Part shown: positions 19,589-29,287 of the stretch, in pieces | How positions within the stretch are numbered: position 1 is the stretch's first letter | Layout of the letters: every line of letters begins with the position of its first letter | Notes under the pieces: generated by a model | Seen by the model: the letters and a program-made list of their open reading frames with translations, nothing else | What the model was told of the DNA's origin: nothing | The model's database searches: none | Made by a program: the position numbers and the translations under genes | NCBI GenBank assembly: GCA_963732855.1 | Contig: CAVTBB010000001.1 | Location: forward strand, 1 to 64,000 | Length of the DNA stretch: 64,000 nt | Source of the DNA: DASXVU01 sp963732855 | GTDB taxonomy: Archaea > Thermoplasmatota > Thermoplasmata > Methanomassiliicoccales > UBA472 | Reading direction: 5' to 3'

Positions 19589-20092
19589 TCAGGCAGACCC
19601 AATCGCTATGTAGGGATCTATGGCTGTTGTCGTATACGCCATATACACCAAGCAGATGTAACTGACCACGAACATCATCATGCTTATCGGCCAGTATGGG
19701 GGAGAAGGGGGATCTGCCAGGGCTCTGTATGTAAGGTAGCCCCAGATCGATATGCTGAACATCCAAATGATCAATACCTTCAGATTCAAGTTACTGAGAC
19801 TGATCGATCCTTTCCTTTTTTCATCAATTCTCCGGATCGCCAGATACAAGGCCAGGGATGCGATAGTTATCACCAACAAACATATTCCAGTGATAAGGAA
19901 TGTAAAGAATGGAACGTGATCAATGAAAAGATCGTCTAGTTTTACATGAGCGGCGTTGAATGTTAACCTGAATGTGAGATATATCAGAAACAATAGACTA
20001 TATACCCAGGTGGCGAATGCTACCGCCCTCGCAAGTCTTAGACCCATCAACTTCATGCGGTTAGCCAACTCGTTTTGATAAGTATCTTCCAT
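19589..20092 (-). CDS. Four-helix integral membrane protein, unknown
   Basis: The 167-residue product has an N-terminal soluble helix (EDTYQNELANRMKLMGLRLA) and four hydrophobic segments: AVAFATWVYSLLFLIYLTF, FFTFLITGICLLVITIASL, VLIIWMFSISIWGYLTYRA and ISMMMFVVSYICLVYMAY. The linker between helices two and three is basic (RRIDEKRKG). I do not recognise the family. It stands alone, convergent with the hydantoinase-family gene. Confidence 0.55.
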   Translation of the reverse strand: MEDTYQNELANRMKLMGLRLARAVAFATWVYSLLFLIYLTFRLTFNAAHVKLDDLFIDHVPFFTFLITGICLLVITIASLALYLAIRRIDEKRKGSISLSNLNLKVLIIWMFSISIWGYLTYRALADPPSPPYWPISMMMFVVSYICLVYMAYTTTAIDPYIAIGSA

Positions 20093-20666
20093 CCAAATAT
20101 TTCTCCTCTGACAACAATCCCAATCTCTGTTATCTACTATATCAATGACACTGAGCGACTATCCGAATACATCGAAGAACACTAGTCTCATGATAAAGTT
20201 CAAAAGGAATGATGGTAACTTCGTCATTTTATTATGCTGGGTCTTTAGAATGCGGGGTCACTGGAAGGTTAAGTTCATTTGAACAAGTCCCTCCGGGCTT
20301 TCCGATATTCATGGACTGGTGAAAAACGGCCACAAATGCTCAGGGTAACCGAGATTTAGGACCAGGAGGCGACCGAAGCTCGTTTGGCTCCGGGGCAATA
20401 TGGAAGATGTACGATGGTAGAAGGTGCGAAGACCTCGAAAAGCGCACTAGGCTCCTCCATTGATCGCCAGAAAGCCCTTAACTCTAAGCCGACCCGCTAC
20501 CGCAATAATTAATCAATAGTCCCATGAAACGAGCTTGCTCATTCGTACATGCCATGAATGAGGAATGATGGAGATAGCTGAAATATATAGGCAGAAAAAG
20601 TGAGGTAAATGGAAAATTTATATTAGGCAGTCAATCATATATTAACAGGGGTAAAGGGGGCTTTGC
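20093..20666. other. Intergenic, no gene recognised
   Basis: These 574 bases separate two divergent genes. No supported frame was found. AT-rich boxes near 20580-20640 (AAATATATAG, TTTATATTAGG) are likely promoter elements for the thioredoxin-FN3-CcdA gene. The stretch 20330-20480 is more GC-rich and could hold an untranslated RNA, but I see no diagnostic motif. Confidence 0.4.
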
Positions 20667-23600
20667 TTGAGGTCACGTCCGATCATAATCGTCGCATTGA
20701 CGCTGATGCTTTCGGTGGCATTAGTCTCGGACCTTGCCTATCAAATAAACGGCACGAACTCCATAAAACCTATAAACATCAGCATAAAGAACGCGCCACT
20801 TAACTCTGTAAGCCTAGGAAACAGCGCTAATGAAAGCATCATCATATACTACTTTTGGGCGATCGGATGCTCACACTGTGCAGCCACGGAGCCATTCATA
20901 GACAGCACCGCCGCAAAATACCCTGAGACCACCTTTCTGAAATTGGAGGTGACCCACAATGTCACCAATTATAACCTATTCATTGATTTCAACAATGCCT
21001 TTAACACCGGGCGCACGACGACCCCTTCGATTTTCATTGAGAATGAGGCGGCATTGGTAGGCCCGGACGCCATACGGGCTGACCTAGAATCGACCATATT
21101 GCGATTAATTGCAGCCAATAACGTCGTACCTCCAACCGCACCTCAGGACTTGGTTGCGCAATGCCGGGAATGAGAATGTTGTTCTGAGCTGGTCCATACC
21201 GGCCAACAATGGCGGCGCCGCCGTCACCGGATACATGGTGTATCGTGGGACCGCCCCTGGTGGGCAGGGAGCGACCCTGGTCGCACCGCTGGGAAACGTT
21301 CTTACCTATACCAACACCGGTCTGACGAACGGCGTGACCTATTACTACAAGGTCAGCGCCGTGAATTCCGATGGCGAGGGAGCCAGATCCAACGAAGCCT
21401 TCGCCATCCCTGTCACGGTGCCAACCGCACCTCAGGACTTGGTTGCCAATGCCGGGAATGAGAATGTTGTTCTGAGCTGGTCCATACCGGCCAACAATGG
21501 CGGCGCCGCGGTCACCGGATACATGGTGTATCGTGGGACCGCCCCTGGTGGGCAGGGAGCGACCCTGGTCGCACCGCTGGGAAACGTTCTTACCTATACC
21601 AACACCGGTCTGACGAACGGCGTGACCTATTACTACAAGGTCAGCGCCGTGAATTCCGATGGCGAGGGAGCCAGATCCAACGAAGCCTTCGCCATCCCTG
21701 TCACGGTGCCAACGGCTCCCAGCCTGATCTCGGCCACGCAGGGCAACGCTCAGGTCATGCTCGTCTGGACGGCTCCCAGCAATAGTGGTGGCAGCATTAT
21801 CACCAACTACATGGTTTATCGCGGCATGATATCCGGGAGCGAGGCACTCCTAACCACCATTGGCAACGTCCTAGTCTACACCGATACCGGGCTCATTAAC
21901 GGACAGATGTATCACTACAAGGTCAGCGCCGTGAATGACGCAGGCGAGGGGCTTTGGTCAAATCATATCAGCGCCACTCCTGTCGGACCTCCAACCGTCA
22001 TCCAGAATATCCAGGCGAATCCTGGTGACGCCTACGTTAACTTGACATGGCAATTCCCCTTCAGCAACGGTGGCTCCGCCATCACCAACTATGAGGTATG
22101 GAGGGGCACGTCCTCGGGGACGGAAACGTTCCTGGCCGATGCCCATCTGAATCTCTGGTTCAACGACACTGGCCTGAGCAACGGTCAGACCTACTACTAT
22201 GTCATCAGAGCCGAAAATTCACAGGGATCGGGACCAAGTTCGAATGAGATTTCCGCCATACCCAGTCAAGTACATACCGTGCCTACTGCACCTCAATCCC
22301 TGACCGCTACCGCTGGTAATGGTCAGATAGTTCTGAATTGGTCCGTGCCAGCCAACAATGGCGGAGCAACGGTCACAAATTATTCGATCTATCGCGGTAC
22401 AACACCTGGCGGGGAGACGCTAATCCTGACCCTAGGCAACATACTGACCTATACCGATAGAGGTCTGACCAATTGCCAGACCTACTACTACCGGGTGAGT
22501 GCGGTCAACTCGATCGGTGAAGGGACCTGGTCCAACGAGTTCAATGCTACCTCCGCCACATTGCCGACCTCCCCACAGAACCTTCAGGCCATCCTCGGTG
22601 GCGCCTATGTCAACCTGACTTGGCAGGCTCCATCCGACAACGGCTGCAGCGTCATCACCAACTATGAGGTATGGAGGGGCACGTCCTCGGGGACAGAAAC
22701 GTTCCTGGCCGATGCCCATCTGAATCTCTGGTTCAACGACACTGGCCTGAGCAACGGTCAGACCTATTATTACCGGGTGCGGGCGGTGAACTCGATCGGA
22801 GAAGGACCCAGGTCTAGCGAGTTCAATGCCACCCCTACCACAGCGCCAACCCCTCCACGGAACCTTCAGGCCACCCCCGGTGACGCCTACGTTAACTTGA
22901 CATGGCAATCCCCCGTCAGCAACGGTGGCTCCGTCATCACCAACTATGAGGTATGGAGGGGCACGTCCTCGGGGACAGAAACGTTCCTGGCCGATGCCCA
23001 TCTGAATCTCTGGTTCAACGACACTGGCCTGAGCAACGGTCAGACCTATTATTACCGGGTGCGGGCGGTGAACGCTCAGGGTACAGGGCCCAGTTCCAGC
23101 GAGGCGAACGCTGCTACACCAGTTGAGATTATCATTGCACCTTCCTTCCCTCAGAGCCTTGCCGCGACTGCAGGTAATGGTCTAGTCACCCTGTCCTGGA
23201 ATGAGCCGACATCCAGCGGCTCAGCGGCTTTATTGGGTTATCGGATCTTCCGTGGAACGAGCCCTGATTCGATGACGTTGCTGGGCACGGTACTTTCAAC
23301 CAATTATACCGACACGGGTCTCACCAACGGTCAGGTCTACTACTACAAAGTGTGCGCCTACAGCTCTGCTGGCGATGGCATGATGACCGATACGCTCGAT
23401 TCTACACCGAGGGGTGGGTCTTCGACGGACCTGACGATTGGAATGGTCATAGCCGCGGCGGCTGTGGACAGCATCAACCCGTGCGCCATAAGTGTCATGA
23501 TATTCCTGCTGATGTTCCTGACAAGCCTCGGAAACAAGAGGAGGGTGCTTCTGGTCGGCATTGCCTACGTAGTCACGGTATTCCTTGTCTATTTCCTTGC

Positions 23601-24096
23601 TGGGGTCGGATTGCTGACCTTCCTGCAATCGACGTCAATGACAAGGTACGTCTACTATGCGGCCGCCTTGTTGTCAATAGCGATCGGCCTCATCAATATA
23701 AAGGACTTCATTTTCCCGGGCAACAAGCCCACAGTGGCCATTCCAGAATCCAGGAAGCCGATGATAAAGAAGTACATAGAGAAAGCAAGCATCCCAGCAG
23801 CGGTGGCGCTCGGAGCGATGGTAAGCGCTTTCGAATTGCCCTGCACAGGTGGCATTTACCTAGCAATACTGAGCTTACTGGGAGACACCATGACGGCTGC
23901 CCAGGGAATGCCTTACCTGGTATTGTACAACCTGATATTCGTGCTGCCCCTGATAGTAATATTAGGGGTAATCTACTTAGGGGTTTCGCCAGAGAAGGCG
24001 AACGAATGGCGCCTGGAGAAGAGAAGTAAACTCCGGCTCATGGTAGGTCTGGTAATGTTGCTCCTGGGATCGCTGATGCTCCTCGGAGTGTTCTGA
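20667..24096 (+). CDS. Thioredoxin-FN3(x8)-CcdA/DsbD fusion, broken by one inserted base
   Basis: A TTG start at 20667 follows a strong AAAGGGGG site. After a signal or anchor helix comes a thioredoxin domain with a CSHC active site (C68, C71) and the TPSIFIENE cis-Pro loop. Eight FN3 modules follow, then a CcdA/DsbD-type membrane domain with both hallmark cysteines (VDSINPCAISVMIF and FELPCTGGIYLAI). Near 21157 the first FN3 module reads GTTGCGCAATGCC, whereas the almost identical next module has GTTGCCAATGCC. That one extra base splits the frame; without it the gene encodes 1142 residues. CcdA domains pass electrons across the membrane, so the outside thioredoxin is the likely acceptor. Either a sequence error or a fresh mutation. 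Confidence 0.8.
21132..21708 (+). repeat. Tandem near-identical FN3 modules, 288-bp period
   Basis: Two copies start at 21132 and 21421 and are nearly base-for-base identical over 288 bases (96 codons), apart from one inserted base in the first. A third, divergent module starts at 21709 in the same register. Such identity in neighbouring modules indicates recent duplication or gene conversion. It also makes the region prone to misassembly. Confidence 0.85.
22085..23070 (+). repeat. Three near-identical FN3 half-modules
   Basis: A block encoding TNYEVWRGTSSGTETFLADA and the following LNLWFNDTGLSNGQTYYY occurs near 22089, 22661 and 22946 with almost no base changes, although the surrounding module parts differ. 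That pattern fits patchwork gene conversion between modules. Confidence 0.75.
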
Positions 24097-24501
24097 TCCC
24101 AAGGAGCAGTGTTGGAAGGTGGCGCAGACCCTTAAAAGGTCCGAAGATCGATTATAATTTGAACAACTGAAAGCTGCCCCCTTTCCGAAGATAGCCAAAT
24201 CAGGGGATGGCCTAAAGTTCTTGAAGTCAACTGCAATAATCTCACGAGACGCCAGAGCCTATGCAAGTCGTGATGAAAGGAGCGGGCATTACCGCACTAT
24301 TGGCAATAGGTCATTTCAACGAACCACCTGCAGATCTCTTAGAGGGAATTTCCTCCATCGTGTGCTGGAATATGCCTGATGTGCACTCATCATGTCTCTC
24401 AAATCAACGCGTTCTAACCTCCGAATTATATCAGTCGAATATATCTTCGAAACCTTCTCACCGAGTTCCGAGGGATTATTGGTATGGACATTTCTTCTAG
24501 A

Positions 24502-24900
24502 TCAACGGCCAATCATGCCCGCAAGCATTCTCTCCCCTTGTACGAAGCTCGGGACACCTCTGAGCCAAAGGACGAGCTTAAGCGTCTCGTATATCTCCGC
24601 GTCGCTAGCGCCAGCCCGCTTCGCCTTTTCCAGTACTTTGTGCGTCTGACCTTCTTGCCTTTCCACCAGGGCTACGGCCAAGGCGATAAGGTGCTTCTCC
24701 TTCCTTGTCAACGCGCCCTCCTTCCAGACGTCATCGTATAGGTCCGCGATGACCTTCTCAAGGTTGCCCCCTATCTCCTCGTCGATCTTTCCAGCCCCGG
24801 TCAATGCCAGGGGGGTGTAACCGATCTTGTCCTCCAGGTCACATTTCGCACGCGACTTCCGACATGTTTTGTGTGTTTCATCAACTGGCATTTCTGTCAC
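24502..24900 (-). CDS. Carboxymuconolactone decarboxylase (CMD) family protein
   Basis: This 132-residue helical protein has the CMD/AhpD core: LYDDVWKEGALTRKEKHLIA, then ALAVALVERQEGQTHKVLEK and ASDAEIYETLKLVLWLRGVP. AhpD-type members use a CxxC pair plus a His as a peroxide-reducing site. Here the CxxC position reads VERQ and only the His remains, so peroxidase activity is unlikely. A Cys-containing N-terminal stretch (KTCRKSRAKCDLED) is extra. Starts are possible at GTG 24900 or ATG 24891. A MITE copy lies just upstream. Confidence 0.65.
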   Translation of the reverse strand: MTEMPVDETHKTCRKSRAKCDLEDKIGYTPLALTGAGKIDEEIGGNLEKVIADLYDDVWKEGALTRKEKHLIALAVALVERQEGQTHKVLEKAKRAGASDAEIYETLKLVLWLRGVPSFVQGERMLAGMIGR

Positions 24901-24963
24901 GATATGTCACTCACACCGCCGCCTATTTCAAAATTGTCGATTGAGCTCATTAGAACATAATTT

Positions 24964-24971
24964 AAAATCAG
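24964..24971. repeat. 8-bp target-site duplication, left of MITE copy B
   Basis: AAAATCAG abuts the element at 24972 and recurs at 25201-25208. The match is perfect. Confidence 0.75.
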
Positions 24972-25200
24972 GCCTCTCTTTGGTTTTGTATGGGTAAAAA
25001 CCGATTTCTGTTAGAATCGAATGACATTAAAGATTTCGAAGATCTCTTATTTGATCTACTATAAGTTAGATTTAGTTTTTAGGTATCCAGCGTAGTCCGA
25101 TGAACAGCGAGTCACCATTCAAGCATCATTTTGGGAGGGCGGGAGCCTTCCCAAACTATCCTAAATGAAATCATTTACCCACACGAAGTTGAAGAGAACC
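24972..25200 (-). mobile_element. MITE-like element, copy B (229 bp)
   Basis: This is the reverse complement of copy A (6898-7129), with a 3-base gap and a few substitutions. It starts GCCTCTCTTTGGTTTTGTAT and ends GAAGTTGAAGAGAACC. It is flanked by the perfect 8-bp duplication AAAATCAG, different from the one around copy A, so the two copies arose from separate insertions and not from a larger inverted duplication. It sits in the divergent promoter region between the CMD-family gene and the amino-acid permease. Confidence 0.85.
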
Positions 25201-25208
25201 AAAATCAG
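25201..25208. repeat. 8-bp target-site duplication, right of MITE copy B
   Basis: AAAATCAG, identical to 24964-24971. Confidence 0.75.
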
Positions 25209-25288
25209 CAGCTCATCAAATTGAATTGTGGCTCTTGCCCATTTCTACAAGAAAGCATATAGGCAACGAGTTTGCAATTCCTTCGCAT

Positions 25289-26516
25289 ATGGAATTGAAA
25301 CGATCGCTCGGTCTCTTTGACGCGTTCGCCATCGGGTTGGGCGCCATCATTGGCGCTGGCATCTTTGTAGTGATCGGCGTAGCGGCAAGCCTCGCCGGGC
25401 CCGCCCTATTCCTCTCCATATTTATCGCTGGACTTGTCTCAGCCTTCACGGCCGCCAGTTTCGTTCATCTGGTGAGATTCATACCTCGTGAGGGCGGAGG
25501 ATATGAGTATGCTCATGAGCTGGTCTCTCCCTTCGCTGGGTTCATTTCGGGATGGATGTGGCTTCTGTCCAATATAGTTACTGGATCGGTTGTTGCCTTG
25601 GGTTTCGCCAGCTACCTGGCTGTCTATATCCCTCTGCCGGTAAACCTAATGGCGGCGTTCGCTTGCCTGGTCATCACCGGCATCAACTACATGGGGGCTA
25701 GGGATTCCGCCTATGTGAATAACCTGCTGGTCGTGTTCAAACTCGTCATTCTCATTCTCTTCGTGGTGTTCGGATTATCCTTGATCAATGGTGCATTCTT
25801 CTCCCCTTTCGCCCCGAACGGTGCCATAGGGGTGATGGAAGGGGCAGCGGTGAGTCTTCTTCGCTTTTTCCGGCTTCGGAAGGATAGCGATGATGAGCGA
25901 GGAGGTCCGCGACCCCACGCATACCGTGCCCAGGGCCATAATTATTGCCCTAATTGCTTCTGGAATTATCTATTTACTCGTTGGGTTGGTGGCCATAGGA
26001 ACCGTCGGCTCCGCCTCATTAGGGGCAACGAACTCACCATTGGCTGATGCCGCGGCCTTGGAAGGCAATTTCATGGCTAATCTAGTGACCGTAGGAGCAT
26101 TAGCGGCTACGATGAGCGTGCTCTTGACAACCTTGCTTGGCCTATCTCGTATAACATTCGCTATGAGTCGAAACCATGACCTCCCATTGGTCCTTGCCAA
26201 ATTGCACCCAAAGAGGCAGACCCCTTTTATTGCCATATTGGTCTTCGGACTATTGATGACTGCTTTCGCATTGACCACGGACATACTGAAAGCGGTGGCC
26301 ATTTCCAATTTTGGGTCTCTGGTCTATTACTCTACCGCGAACTATGCTGCCTTGAGGATTGCCAAACCCAAGCATAAAAAGATATTGCCGACACTCGGCC
26401 TTATCTCATGTGCTGGCCTGATTATATTTCTCACAGTTGAATCCTGGATACTCGGAATCTGTGCGTTAATTGCTGGGGCTGTCTATTATCATTTCCGAGT
26501 CAGAAGGAATTATTGA
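25289..26516 (+). pseudogene. APC-family amino-acid permease, single frameshift
   Basis: The start has the classic APC signature (LGLFDAFAIGLGAIIGAGIF), followed by several membrane helices. The conserved helix-6 block should read FFAFSGFGRIAMMSEEVRDP, but it is split: bases near 25855 carry one extra nucleotide, so the first frame runs on as nonsense to 26047 while the true continuation spans 25890-26516. With one base removed, the gene encodes 408 residues, close to the family length. These proteins import amino acids or polyamines by proton coupling; the substrate cannot be told. ATG 25289 starts the conserved region; the frame is open from 25226. Confidence 0.75.
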
Positions 26517-26613
26517 CCAGATCGGTTCTTATAATCACGAAATGGTGTATTTTGAGAGGAGAAAAGTGGAAGGTGGAAGGCATTTGCCTGCACCTTTAAG
26601 GGGTTTTTGGGGT

Positions 26614-26916
26614 TTAGGCGACGATGCAGGATCCGTCCCTAAGGCGGTCCTGATCCATCTGCTTGATCCCGATCATGTCGCAGGCGCGTTCCTGGCTCAT
26701 TGTCCGGGTACCGGTTTGCGATCCCGACCCCGTCCCATCGCAGGTGCAGTTTTGCGCATTCTGTCTGTCCATCGTCCTGTCGCAGTCACCGCTGCCGTTA
26801 GCGGATGCTCCGACTCCCTGTCCCGCCATTGCGGTCGCAACCCCGACCGTGATGAGGGATGCTATTGCCAGCGTTGCGAACGCCGCAATCATTATTGCAC
26901 TTAGTTTGTGGGCCAT
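26614..26916 (-). CDS. Small secreted Cys/Gly-rich protein, 100 aa
   Basis: A clear signal peptide (LSAIMIAAFATLAIASLITV, then AMAGQG as cleavage region) precedes a short hydrophilic domain rich in Asp, Gln, Gly and Ser with five cysteines (GDCDRT, NCTCDG, ERACDM, DGSC). The protein is probably exported and either disulphide-bonded or metal-binding. No family recognised. Confidence 0.55.
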   Translation of the reverse strand: MAHKLSAIMIAAFATLAIASLITVGVATAMAGQGVGASANGSGDCDRTMDRQNAQNCTCDGTGSGSQTGTRTMSQERACDMIGIKQMDQDRLRDGSCIVA

Positions 26917-27045
26917 TTATAGCACCTAATACCCCATTAACCACCCTCGACTAAGTGGTTTATGGTCCAAGGGTCGAACCTGTTGGTGCAGTTATCGAAC
27001 AGTGCACGGAACATCTGAGGACGACACGGATTTCCTCGATCCGAT

Positions 27046-27576
27046 TCACCTTTCATTTGCCAATTTACTCCAAATATCAGCGAATCGGTCAACAGCATCG
27101 GATGATAAGCTCTCTTGAATGCCGATTAGCAGGTCAGCCACCCGATCGCCATCCTCAATCCGATACACCATTTCCTTCTCTATCTTGGTGACCTCGATCG
27201 CCCTGATTTCCCTCAATCGTTTCAGGTGGTACGAAAGGGTAGATTTGGCAACGCTCATCTCCGCCTGCAGGTTCTGGAAGCTTGTGGGGCCATTGACCAG
27301 AAGGTGCATCAGTATTTTGCGGGGAGATTCTTGGCGCAAAGCGCCGAGGGTGCGCCGATCTTTTTCGATGAATCGATCTGGAATGAAATACATCTTTCGA
27401 TGTCCATCATCCTCCGCCCGAACCAATTTTCTCTTTTCAAGATAGTCAAGATGATATGAAAGAAGACCCGGTTGCATGTCCAGCGCCCGCTCCATCTCCC
27501 TCACATGAGTACCTGGATTGGCCGAAATTAAATCGTAAATGCGACGGCGGTTCTCAAGGTTCAGCGCCTCATCCAT
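27046..27576 (-). CDS. Double winged-helix transcription regulator
   Basis: The 176-residue protein has two winged-helix domains. The first (about 5-70) includes NPGTHVREMERALDMQPGLL as helix-turn-helix; the second (about 85-165) has NGPTSFQNLQAEMSVAKSTL. Both resemble ArsR/MarR-type archaeal regulators. The start is six bases after the stop of a small membrane-protein gene, so the two are probably cotranscribed and the membrane protein may act as sensor or partner. The divergent gene at 28001 and its paralogue at 29577 carry tandem palindromic sites that this regulator could bind; that link is inference. Confidence 0.75.
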   Translation of the reverse strand: MDEALNLENRRRIYDLISANPGTHVREMERALDMQPGLLSYHLDYLEKRKLVRAEDDGHRKMYFIPDRFIEKDRRTLGALRQESPRKILMHLLVNGPTSFQNLQAEMSVAKSTLSYHLKRLREIRAIEVTKIEKEMVYRIEDGDRVADLLIGIQESLSSDAVDRFADIWSKLANER

Positions 27577-27582
27577 CTCTGT

Positions 27583-27846
27583 TCATCTCTTGAGCACTGC
27601 AAAGTACAGTGAGAGTAGGATCGCCAGATTCAGGAGAACCAGATAGGAGCTCATCTGCAGGTCCTTCCATTCTAGGAATGGTGCTACCAGGGTAAGAAGA
27701 GCAAGTAATGAATAAAGGGCGAAAGCAATAGTGACAATTGCCAGTCTTGGTACTTTATGACGGCGATAGGCCTTCAATGACACTGCCATGAGCACGAACG
27801 CGAAACCTGCCAAACAGGCATTCAAGAAAAGGTCCAATGGCGTCAT
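27583..27846 (-). CDS. Three-helix membrane protein paired with winged-helix regulator
   Basis: The 87-residue product is nearly all membrane: LFLNACLAGFAFVLMAVSL, LAIVTIAFALYSLLALLTLV and SYLVLLNLAILLSLYFAV. A short basic loop (KAYRRHKVPR) follows the first helix. Small proteins like this are often encoded next to archaeal winged-helix regulators (I recall a DUF7521-type group), which fits the order here. Function unknown. Confidence 0.6.
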   Translation of the reverse strand: MTPLDLFLNACLAGFAFVLMAVSLKAYRRHKVPRLAIVTIAFALYSLLALLTLVAPFLEWKDLQMSSYLVLLNLAILLSLYFAVLKR

Positions 27847-27923
27847 AATACCCCCTTAATATCAGGTATGGTAAAAAAACCATTTGAATTCCATTCTTCT
27901 TCAGTCGAACTTGACCGATGGGA

Positions 27924-27962
27924 TGTTCGATACCTGGACCATGATGTTCGACGTTTGCACCA
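27924..27962. promoter_or_regulatory. Tandem palindromic operator, two sites 21 bp apart
   Basis: TGTTCGA-N4-TGGACCA at 27924-27941 and TGTTCGA-N4-TGCACCA at 27945-27962. Each site is an imperfect palindrome, since the reverse complement of TGGACCA is TGGTCCA. The 21-bp offset, two helical turns, puts both on one face of the DNA. They lie 39 bases before the ATG at 28001, in the divergent region shared with the winged-helix operon. The same pair occurs before the paralogue at 29577. Confidence 0.6.
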
Positions 27963-28000
27963 TAAAACGAATATGCCCCTTCCGTCTCTGTGATTGAACT

Positions 28001-29287
28001 ATGACGTTCAAGAAATCGTTGTTTAAATCATTCGCAATTACTGTCACATTGCTGGTGCTTCTGAGCATGCAAACAACAGTGGTTTTGGCAGCCGGCGGTA
28101 CCAGCCAAGGCAATGGCGGTCAGATGGGCACCGGAGGCAATGGCGGAGGTGGCGATTCATCCGGACTGGTACCTCAAGGCGGAAGGGTGATGAACCAGAC
28201 AGAAGAAAATGTAAACATTCAACAAATGATCGGTGAAGGGGCTCGTCTCGGTCTTTTTGGAGGATTCATATCTAACAACTCAGGATTCGAAGGTCGTTTC
28301 CTATCCTTAGAGCTTAACGAAACATCAGGGTCGATTGTGAATTATTCTGTCGCGACCTCTGGAGGGAACGAGGTTGCGTTCTCGCGGATTCTCGTCAAGG
28401 ACTTCATTCCCAACAACGTGAGCAATACTGGCTCACTATTCATTGTGAGAAATTCAAATGCTTCGGTTGCAATTCACGACAATCCCGTGGCTTTACTGCA
28501 TATGACCTCGAATCGTTCGACGGAATCCATAAATTTCACGCTTGCACCAGGGATATCGGCTGCTTTGATGCCTAGGAGTGGAAACGAAACCAACATATCG
28601 TTCGCATTGATAGGAGGAATCGGCGTCCAAGGGATCCTGATGGTCAGGAATGGCACATTGTCGATTGAGACAGATGGAACTGGTGATGAGATCATCGTGG
28701 CCAATTCATCAGATACCATGCTACGTATGAAGCCATCAATGACCAGGGGATACAATGCAATGAATGAAGCGGTTCAGACTGCCATTGCCAACGGAAAGGT
28801 AGCTGGAGAAATATCCTTGATCGTCAGAAATGGCAGCGCGATGTTCGACCTTTTACAATATCAGTCAAGTTTCAAGTTGGAAGTTCAGCAGGCCAGTGAG
28901 AACCACGTTCGGCTGACTGCCTCATCAGAGGTGCATGAAGGAAAGATAGCGATAATAAACCTCGACAAAGACTCATTCGATACACGAACCAACAGAGATG
29001 TTATCATCACCCTAGATGGGAAGGCCATCAGGCAAACACAGAATCCATTGGACGTTCTGAGCAATTCCGGTTCTCAGGATGGCGATGCTGTTTACTGTAT
29101 CGAAAGCACGCCCAACGGTTCACAGATAATGATCTACGTCCCGAATTTCTCGACACATGTCCTGGATTTCTCAAGCGTATCTCCGTTGGCGAGCGTGTTG
29201 AACATCACGGGGTTGCTGGCCTTCCTGGGGGCTATGGCAACGGTTGGTGTGGCGACATACCTATTATTTGGACGGAAGGGCAAGTAA
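28001..29287 (+). CDS. Secreted, C-terminally anchored surface protein, copy 1
   Basis: The 428-residue product has a signal peptide (SFAITVTLLVLLSMQTTVVL), a Gly-rich linker (GNGGQMGTGGNGGGG), a large beta-rich extracellular domain with many NxS/T sequons, and a C-terminal membrane helix (LNITGLLAFLGAMATVGVAT) followed by a basic tail. It is therefore likely a glycosylated, membrane-tethered surface protein. The paralogue directly downstream shares blocks such as GEGARLGL, IHDNP and AGEISLIVRNGSAMF. No known enzyme motif is visible. The paired operator sites upstream suggest control by the neighbouring winged-helix regulator. Confidence 0.7.
   Translation: MTFKKSLFKSFAITVTLLVLLSMQTTVVLAAGGTSQGNGGQMGTGGNGGGGDSSGLVPQGGRVMNQTEENVNIQQMIGEGARLGLFGGFISNNSGFEGRFLSLELNETSGSIVNYSVATSGGNEVAFSRILVKDFIPNNVSNTGSLFIVRNSNASVAIHDNPVALLHMTSNRSTESINFTLAPGISAALMPRSGNETNISFALIGGIGVQGILMVRNGTLSIETDGTGDEIIVANSSDTMLRMKPSMTRGYNAMNEAVQTAIANGKVAGEISLIVRNGSAMFDLLQYQSSFKLEVQQASENHVRLTASSEVHEGKIAIINLDKDSFDTRTNRDVIITLDGKAIRQTQNPLDVLSNSGSQDGDAVYCIESTPNGSQIMIYVPNFSTHVLDFSSVSPLASVLNITGLLAFLGAMATVGVATYLLFGRKGK

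Noticed and set aside
20330..20480. Possible structured RNA in a GC-richer intergenic stretch
   Set aside because: No RNase P, SRP, tRNA or snoRNA signature could be identified by eye.
21157..21170. Programmed ribosomal frameshift in the thioredoxin-FN3-CcdA gene
   Set aside because: No slippery heptamer is visible, and the neighbouring identical module lacks the extra base. A simple one-base insertion explains it better.
6898..25200. An 18-kb composite transposon bounded by the inverted 230-bp repeats
   Set aside because: Each copy has its own different 8-bp duplication, which shows separate insertions rather than joint movement of the interval.
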